This document shows positions 59,497 through 64,000 of a stretch of 64,000 nt of DNA, piece after piece. The position numbers were made by a program, and so were the translations under genes. The notes under the pieces were generated by a model. It saw only the letters and a program-made list of their open reading frames with translations. It was not told where the DNA came from and did no database searches. Position 1 is the stretch's first letter. Every line of letters starts with the position of its first letter. This DNA is from a virus: positions 19,607 through 83,606 of the IMG/VR virus record IMGVR_UViG_3300043539_002606. One strand, given 5' to 3'.

Positions 59497-59525
59497 ATTA
59501 TACCACAGATTATGCTATTTGTAAA
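59497..59525 (-). promoter_or_regulatory. Host-type promoter of the nucleotidyltransferase operon
   Basis: Minus-strand TTTACA (59525-59520), 17 bases, perfect TATAAT (59502-59497), then exactly six bases to the ATG at 59490. With the usual initiation distance the A of ATG is the first transcribed base. Confidence 0.8.
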
Positions 59526-59533
59526 CAAAAAAA

Positions 59534-60481
59534 TCAATGAAATGCTCTATTCTTTTCAAAGTCCCCAAAATCTCCCCATTCACGATAGCTGCTTACTGTG
59601 TCAACATCTACTTTGGAGAGATTGCGATTAATATGTGCATCAGCTCCCACATTCATAAAGATTGCCCGCTCACTTGCTCTTTCAAAGAAAGCTGGCCAAG
59701 CTTTGGCATCATATGCCGCAGTAGTTGGAAATGGCACGCAGCTTGCCTGAGGATGAGGCTTTAAAAATGGCATTGTGGCAGTTTCAACAATTGCATCTCC
59801 CTTTTCACCCTTATGAATATTACGAGCAACAGCAACACCATATGCACCTGCTTCTGGCCAGCCAATCTGACATGCTCGAGTCATTGTGCCTGTTGATACT
59901 GCACACCATATTTCACGAGGCTCATAGCCTAATTGAGTGCTAATCTTATCACACATTCTTACCAGACCAGCAGTAACCATAGCATTTCCACTAAGACCAA
60001 ATGGCAGATATTGTGCATTATTCTCACTTGCCCATTGTTTAGCATAGCTGTTTAATACTGGCATTGCTGCAATACGAACAAATCTCATATCAACATGAGG
60101 ATATGCAAAGAGTGCTGCCTGATGATCACTTACTCGTTTACTGCTCGGACAAAAGAAAACAACCTTTTTATTATAGAGCTCAGCAAGCATGCTAATAGCA
60201 TCCATAGCGTGACCTTGTCGAGGCGCACAATAAACAAGTGTGTCATAAGGACTTTCAGCAACTACTCGCTCTGCACCAAATGCTTTTAATCCGCCTGGTG
60301 CAAGATCTGCTCGTAGCACATGTCTGCCACCTTCAACCGTTTCAACAACAGGATCATCAACCTTGCTCTTAAAATCTCCCCATAGTTCTCGATAATAATC
60401 ACGAGCCTCAGCTCGATTCATGCCCATCGGTATATCTTTATTTTCAATGCTGTCTGTTATGCTAAACATGTTTGTCCCCAA
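59534..60481 (-). CDS. PLP-dependent fold-type-II enzyme-like protein
   Basis: The 315-residue protein resembles tryptophan-synthase-beta/cysteine-synthase-type PLP enzymes. RADLAPGGLKAFGAERVV (about 53-70) holds the expected Schiff-base Lys. YCAPRQGHAMDAISMLAELY + NKKVVFFCPSS parallels the 'sSGNhG-alA--A---G-k--v--P' substrate loop, although Ser-Gly-Asn is changed to Pro-Arg-Gln-Gly-His. AVSTGTMTRACQIGWP parallels the 'G-GG---G' phosphate loop. It would act on an amino-acid-like substrate by beta-elimination/replacement or deamination. It overlaps the SGNH-like gene by 25 bases. Context with the amino acid:DNA transferase-like genes suggests a role in tailoring modified DNA bases. Confidence 0.6.
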   Translation of the reverse strand: MGTNMFSITDSIENKDIPMGMNRAEARDYYRELWGDFKSKVDDPVVETVEGGRHVLRADLAPGGLKAFGAERVVAESPYDTLVYCAPRQGHAMDAISMLAELYNKKVVFFCPSSKRVSDHQAALFAYPHVDMRFVRIAAMPVLNSYAKQWASENNAQYLPFGLSGNAMVTAGLVRMCDKISTQLGYEPREIWCAVSTGTMTRACQIGWPEAGAYGVAVARNIHKGEKGDAIVETATMPFLKPHPQASCVPFPTTAAYDAKAWPAFFERASERAIFMNVGADAHINRNLSKVDVDTVSSYREWGDFGDFEKNRAFH

Positions 60482-61452
60482 TCTCTTCTACGATAATATT
60501 CTGGTGATAGATGTACGCTGCTGCTATTCTCCATATGGACCTTTGCAAACTTTTCACCGTCCATGCTATACCATTCATTTGGAGGAGATACTACTCTCCC
60601 ACCTGTTAGTTTATTTAGTGTATCAATATATCTCAATGTGAGCTCTAGTCGTGCCTCACGAGTGCCATAAAATGGAGTGCCCTTATAATAGCCAGTTTTT
60701 GGCAGCTTGCGCTCTTCATGCTCGACTGGCACTGGTGCGCTATAGTGTACTTCACAGCCATATTCACACCCAATTGCATCGCCTTGTTTGACATATTCTC
60801 GCAGCAGTTCATCAAGATTAAAGTTATCATGACGCAGCATGTGATGGCGAATGTCAATATTGCTAAGACAAAAAGTAATGTTTCCAAATGGTGTTATGCC
60901 TCTAAATTCATCTTTCAACCCACGTTTAAGTGTGCCATATAATGTTTTGCCATTTGCTCGAAAAACAAGATCGCTCTTTCGACTAAAGCTAGGGCTATGA
61001 CTATCACCAATTGTTATGCCATCGAAATGATTAACATATGCCTTTGGCAAATCTTCTTGAGCTAGCTTTTTTACGCGCTGCAGATTTTTGCTTAGCGCAG
61101 CACACCATTCCTCTGTTATGCCATGATATGTTGTTGGAGCACCAATTCTTTTTGCTAGCTGAGCTCCCCAATCGGGCATATCAATATCAAGACTGACTAC
61201 ATATGGATGTGCAGCGACTCGATTAATGCGATCATAGATTTCTTTTGTTGCTCCACCAAAAAGATTAAGTGTGCCGCCAAAATTGACACCATGTTCAATA
61301 AAGCAGACATCCCAGTTTAAAATATCTGGACTGCAGGCATGATCAATTAGAGCTTGCAGTTGATCACTCCATACACTGCTCCAGCCCAACACGTGACTAT
61401 TTTTTAGTCGAGGAATATTGCTAATCGGATTTGTAATTATTGCATCTGACAT
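60457..61452 (-). CDS. SGNH-hydrolase-like protein
   Basis: The 331-residue protein has HFDGITIGDSHSPSFSRKSD (about 142-161), where GDSH is the block I Ser of SGNH esterases, GNITFCLSNIDIRHHMLRHD (about 196-215), resembling blocks III to IV, and a late His in HMENSSSVHLSPEYYRRRD. The N-terminal 140 residues are unlike SGNH proteins (LGWSSVWSDQLQALIDHACS, DVCFIEHGVNFGGTLNLFGG) and might be a separate Rossmann-like domain. No signal peptide. A host-type promoter ends six bases before the ATG. It may be an esterase, acyltransferase or a catalytically altered relative. Confidence 0.5.
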   Translation of the reverse strand: MSDAIITNPISNIPRLKNSHVLGWSSVWSDQLQALIDHACSPDILNWDVCFIEHGVNFGGTLNLFGGATKEIYDRINRVAAHPYVVSLDIDMPDWGAQLAKRIGAPTTYHGITEEWCAALSKNLQRVKKLAQEDLPKAYVNHFDGITIGDSHSPSFSRKSDLVFRANGKTLYGTLKRGLKDEFRGITPFGNITFCLSNIDIRHHMLRHDNFNLDELLREYVKQGDAIGCEYGCEVHYSAPVPVEHEERKLPKTGYYKGTPFYGTREARLELTLRYIDTLNKLTGGRVVSPPNEWYSMDGEKFAKVHMENSSSVHLSPEYYRRRDWGQTCLA

Positions 61453-61458
61453 AATCTA

Positions 61459-61487
61459 AATATACCATATGGATGGCAATAAGTAAA
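61459..61487 (-). promoter_or_regulatory. Host-type promoter of the SGNH-like/PLP gene pair
   Basis: Minus-strand TTTACT (61487-61482), 17 bases, TATATT (61464-61459), then six bases to ATG 61452. Same -35 and leaderless spacing as the promoters of gp55 and the nucleotidyltransferase. Confidence 0.6.
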
Positions 61488-61490
61488 ACA

Positions 61491-62096
61491 TTAAATATTA
61501 TCGTTTTTATAATTGTAACTCTTCAAGCATAAAAATTCCCATAGACGTTCTATTGCCCATGGAGTTCTATACTTATATTCTGTTTCTTGTAAAATTGTAT
61601 TTGTAGGCCACTCTAAATTTTCTAATAGAGTCTGTGCAAGTGGCTTAAATTTAATGCAGCATTCATTACTCAATTTAAAATTAGCATATGGACAAAATGA
61701 CCACCAATTGGGGAGTTGAATATCACCCAATGATGCAACTTCTGCACACGGGAATTTCCAATGTGAACACCACGGTTCGCCGTAATGGTTAGACATATAG
61801 CAATAATCACCAATCCATTCAAATGGACTTTCAGTAAATTTACATAATAAATTTACGTCACTAATATGGTCAGATGGGTTACCCTGAGTAAAAACTGTAT
61901 TTGCTGCATATTCATTTGCATTTACTATATGCCAAAGATATGTATGAGACTCTCTGCCTATATTAGGTAAAACATTATCAAAAGACTGGTCTGTTCCTTT
62001 ATGATATATTGTAATTTTATCAAACCTTGAAGATATAGAATCTAACCATGAAAGATCTTCGTTATAATGTGATACTACTAATTCTGAATTTAACAT
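61491..62096 (-). CDS. DUF3431-family protein
   Basis: The 201-residue protein matches DUF3431 in order: ELVVSHYNEDLSWLDSI ('vvahynEdl-Wl'), ITIYHKG ('iYnKg'), NIGRESHTYLWHIVNAN ('nvGREa-tYL-yIi-nY') and TVFTQGNPSDH ('tvFlQG-p--H'). Family function is unknown. The pattern is glycosyltransferase-like and proteins of this family occur beside surface-glycan genes. A late-promoter-like box lies nine bases upstream, so it may be expressed late, unlike its neighbours. Confidence 0.8.
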   Translation of the reverse strand: MLNSELVVSHYNEDLSWLDSISSRFDKITIYHKGTDQSFDNVLPNIGRESHTYLWHIVNANEYAANTVFTQGNPSDHISDVNLLCKFTESPFEWIGDYCYMSNHYGEPWCSHWKFPCAEVASLGDIQLPNWWSFCPYANFKLSNECCIKFKPLAQTLLENLEWPTNTILQETEYKYRTPWAIERLWEFLCLKSYNYKNDNI

Positions 62097-62105
62097 AATT
62101 GAATT

Positions 62106-62113
62106 TATTTATC
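62106..62113 (-). promoter_or_regulatory. Late-promoter-like GATAAATA of the DUF3431 gene
   Basis: Minus-strand GATAAATA ends nine bases before ATG 62096 and overlaps the stop of the upstream gene. Confidence 0.55.
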
Positions 62114-63113
62114 TTGGATATACTTTAATGCTATCACTTCTTTTTGCTAGATCAAAACTATCTGGAAAAATCCAGTTATAAGGTATGCGTTTGGTTGGTC
62201 GCTTCTCACCACGACCAATCGCGAGATGTTTCCATGCGAAACATGTCTTGTCTTCACAATTCAACATCTTTTGACTTGTCATAGGATTACGAGGATCCTC
62301 ACAAAGTATTTTCATTTGTTGCAACCACAGTTCAGCTTGTTTGTTGAGCGGCTTAAATTCACCATCTTCATCAACATCATATTTGACTTTGCCATTAAGA
62401 TTATCTCCACCAAAGATTTGATGCAAGCCATCAAAATGGCCAGTGCCGCCAAAGAGAACTGTTTCAGGATCAACAAGATGAGGATAGCTCATAGCTATAT
62501 AGCGTGCAGTGTTTTTGCAAGGATAGAGAGGACTGCGAAAGCCTTGTGCTTTCTTAAAATAAGCCTCAAGCTTTTTAGCAAAGCCCATCATTGTATAGGG
62601 TTTGTCACGACCTTCAAAAATATCTTGCAAATCATGAGCTGCTCTCAATGGTCCATCAAGCAACCACTCTTTTACATTGGTGCCCTTTGGATAATAGATT
62701 TGGAAAAGATCATTACGAGCATGACGATTATTCACAAAATGTTGTCGTGTTGCATCAATGCCATGATCCTTTAATAGTTTGAAAGTGCCCCAATGTTCAT
62801 TACTAAAAGAGAACACAAGCGTATAGAACAATCGATCAACTGGATCTGTTACCTCTGCCATCTCATAGCAATATGGATGTTCATGCCAATGCAATCGGTG
62901 AGAAAAGATTTGATAGTCATCTCTTAATAAACGATCATCACGCTCATCAAAGACTCGACAAAAATTAAAAAATGCTTCAAGCCGCGTATCAAGGCTATGT
63001 TCTCGCATCCAGCTGTCAGTTGGTTTTTTGCCCTTCATGGGAACATCAACAAGTTCTGGCCAGACAATATCGATTGTTGGCTCATCAATAAATTCGCTTA
63101 AACTGTTTTGCAT
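62109..63113 (-). CDS. Helical enzyme-like protein, possible alpha-glutamyl/putrescinyl-thymine pyrophosphorylase relative
   Basis: The 334-residue protein is largely helical, with conserved-looking blocks: SLDTRLEAFFNFCRVFDERD, YEMAEVTDPVDRLFYTLVFS, FSNEHWGTFKLLKDHG, RSPLYPCKNTARYIAMSYPH, LFGGTGHFDGLHQIFGG and CFAWKHLAIGRGEKRPTK. The helical plan and the pairing with the next gene recall the phage enzymes that replace the pyrophosphate on hydroxymethyl-uracil in DNA with an amine (aGPT-PPlase/amino acid:DNA transferase). I cannot confirm family membership by eye. It overlaps the upstream gene by 16 bases. Confidence 0.4.
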   Translation of the reverse strand: MQNSLSEFIDEPTIDIVWPELVDVPMKGKKPTDSWMREHSLDTRLEAFFNFCRVFDERDDRLLRDDYQIFSHRLHWHEHPYCYEMAEVTDPVDRLFYTLVFSFSNEHWGTFKLLKDHGIDATRQHFVNNRHARNDLFQIYYPKGTNVKEWLLDGPLRAAHDLQDIFEGRDKPYTMMGFAKKLEAYFKKAQGFRSPLYPCKNTARYIAMSYPHLVDPETVLFGGTGHFDGLHQIFGGDNLNGKVKYDVDEDGEFKPLNKQAELWLQQMKILCEDPRNPMTSQKMLNCEDKTCFAWKHLAIGRGEKRPTKRIPYNWIFPDSFDLAKRSDSIKVYPR

Positions 63114-64000
63114 AGATCTTTATATTGTTGCACGCTCATGCCTGCACTCTTAATTATAGCATCATCACTAGGATGATTTTTCATGCCATTAAAACTCTTT
63201 ACAAGCCCAAGCTCTAGCATTGCCTTTTGTCGACCATAAGGATGATCTTTAATGCGGCAGCTGCTCCAAACTTGATCAAGATCTAGATGATCATAGTCTG
63301 CACCGGGTCTAATAAAATTTTCAATCCATCTTATAAAATCACAACATACATCTTCAGCATTATATGGCACACTGCCTGTATCGGCATAGATACGCATCAT
63401 AATCTCATCAAGAAAAGCATCAGCTGACATTTTAACAGTTGGCTTTGCAAGATAGCCTATGCACTCCCGAGCATTTGTGCCATAATAGAATAGACTATCT
63501 CGATGCACAAACTCTGGCAGCCAGTCGGCAATGTCAGCAACAATTGCAGCATATTGAAATGCATAGCGTTTCAAGCCATGCGCACTATTCCAATCAAGCA
63601 TCCAATCACCAATCTCTCGAAGAGTTTTGCGACCACCACATTCAAGGTATCGTGCAAGATCGTATGCTAGATTTGGTGCAAATTCACAGAGATAATAATC
63701 ACCGCCTCGTTTATAACCATCTGGTGGTTTTGGAAAGCTTGGAAATTGATAGCCACAGCTTGTGTAAAAAGGCTTTGGATGATTCTTAACAATGGTTGTC
63801 ATGTCATCAATGCTCTGCGCCGTGTGTAGATTAAAGAGCAGTGTATTGTGATAGCCACTTGGTTTTGTGGCATAGTTGATCGCGCTGCCGCATACTCGAT
63901 GCAAGATAAAGACATAGAGCCATTCTGGCAAACCAAAGCTACGACGCTTATCAGTCCAGTTTTGAGCAACTGCAACTCTATAGGCATGCGCTTCTCCATT
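63098..64000 (-). CDS. Possible amino acid:DNA transferase-like protein, partial at its N-terminus
   Basis: At least 300 residues; the frame is open to the window edge, so the true start lies outside (a TTG at 63931 is not needed). Blocks: LHRVCGSAINYATKPSGYHN (about 33-52 of the visible part), FYTSCGYQFPSFPKPPDGYK, HGLKRYAFQYAAIVADIADW, FYYGTNARECIGYL and YNAEDVCCDFIRWIENFIRP. The 'tGsgINYa-kPSGYhNtlL' and 'KRYAFQY---aDiAdwlP' blocks look like those of large phage proteins annotated as amino acid:DNA transferases in thymidine-hypermodifying phages. The resemblance is from memory and needs a profile search. Confidence 0.4.
   Translation of the reverse strand, partial: NGEAHAYRVAVAQNWTDKRRSFGLPEWLYVFILHRVCGSAINYATKPSGYHNTLLFNLHTAQSIDDMTTIVKNHPKPFYTSCGYQFPSFPKPPDGYKRGGDYYLCEFAPNLAYDLARYLECGGRKTLREIGDWMLDWNSAHGLKRYAFQYAAIVADIADWLPEFVHRDSLFYYGTNARECIGYLAKPTVKMSADAFLDEIMMRIYADTGSVPYNAEDVCCDFIRWIENFIRPGADYDHLDLDQVWSSCRIKDHPYGRQKAMLELGLVKSFNGMKNHPSDDAIIKSAGMSVQQYKDLCKTV

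Noticed and set aside
1-64000. tRNA genes, introns, homing endonucleases and insertion sequences
   Set aside because: I looked for cloverleaf-like sequence in the gaps and for split core genes and found none. All core genes are intact, and gaps are too short for most such elements.

Overview
This window is part of the genome of a T4-superfamily myovirus (contractile tail, Tevenvirinae-like core gene set). The call rests on a nearly complete set of recognisable T4-type proteins in T4/cyanophage-like order. The DNA is A+T-rich (about 35-38% G+C by eye). The DUF4815-type tail protein, the short N-terminally conserved 'MSLVKVQG' protein, the gp33-adjacent unknown protein and the lack of a T4 lysozyme domain resemble marine T4-like phages (cyanophages, pelagiphages, phages of Alphaproteobacteria). 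The host cannot be decided from this window. Almost everything lies on the minus strand. The exceptions are one plus-strand island (51118-55381), one 55-codon gene (19487-19654) and two tiny promoter cassettes.

Layout. 1-5871 holds recombination and transcription genes: gp46 (partial), gp47, the late sigma factor gp55, then a cargo pair (UDP-galactopyranose mutase and a glycosyltransferase-like protein), then UvsW and UvsY. 5880-18512 is the head and tail-shaft module: a tube-like paralogue, gp23, gp22, gp21, a 51-aa core-like protein, gp20, gp19, gp18, gp17, gp16, gp15, gp14 and gp13. 18542-19452 is a lysis cassette: a LydA-like holin with a two-membrane-segment partner. 19648-33625 is a large, mosaic fibre and adhesin region with repeat-containing fibre, collagen-like fibre, lectin-like and RCC1-like proteins. 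33636-51096 is the baseplate: DUF4815 protein, gp8, a gp7-position protein, gp6, gp25, a hub protein with a possible double-psi barrel, a split gp5 whose lysozyme domain is replaced by a CHAP-like peptidase, gp27, gp53 and gp48. The plus-strand island carries gp4, gp54, gp26, a 45-aa hub-assembly protein and the tape measure. 55435-59490 holds gp32, gp59, gp33, two conserved proteins and a nucleotidyltransferase. 59534-64000 is an accessory cluster (PLP-dependent enzyme, SGNH-like protein, DUF3431 protein and two proteins resembling amino acid:DNA transferase/pyrophosphorylase families) that may hypermodify phage DNA bases.

Two signals run through the window. First, late promoters (TATAAATA) very often sit exactly 5-7 bases before an ATG, and host-type promoters (TTTACA-16/17-TATAAT) sit 6-7 bases before an ATG. 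Both predict transcripts that begin at the start codon (leaderless mRNAs), including that of the late sigma factor gp55. Second, two intergenic sites 13 kb apart carry an identical 48-bp block with a strong plus-strand promoter. Each drives only a 21-22 codon ORF with the same first 11 codons, and each is antisense to the flanking structural or cargo genes. No tRNA gene, CRISPR array, insertion sequence or attachment site was recognised, and no stretch over 300 bases lacks a gene.
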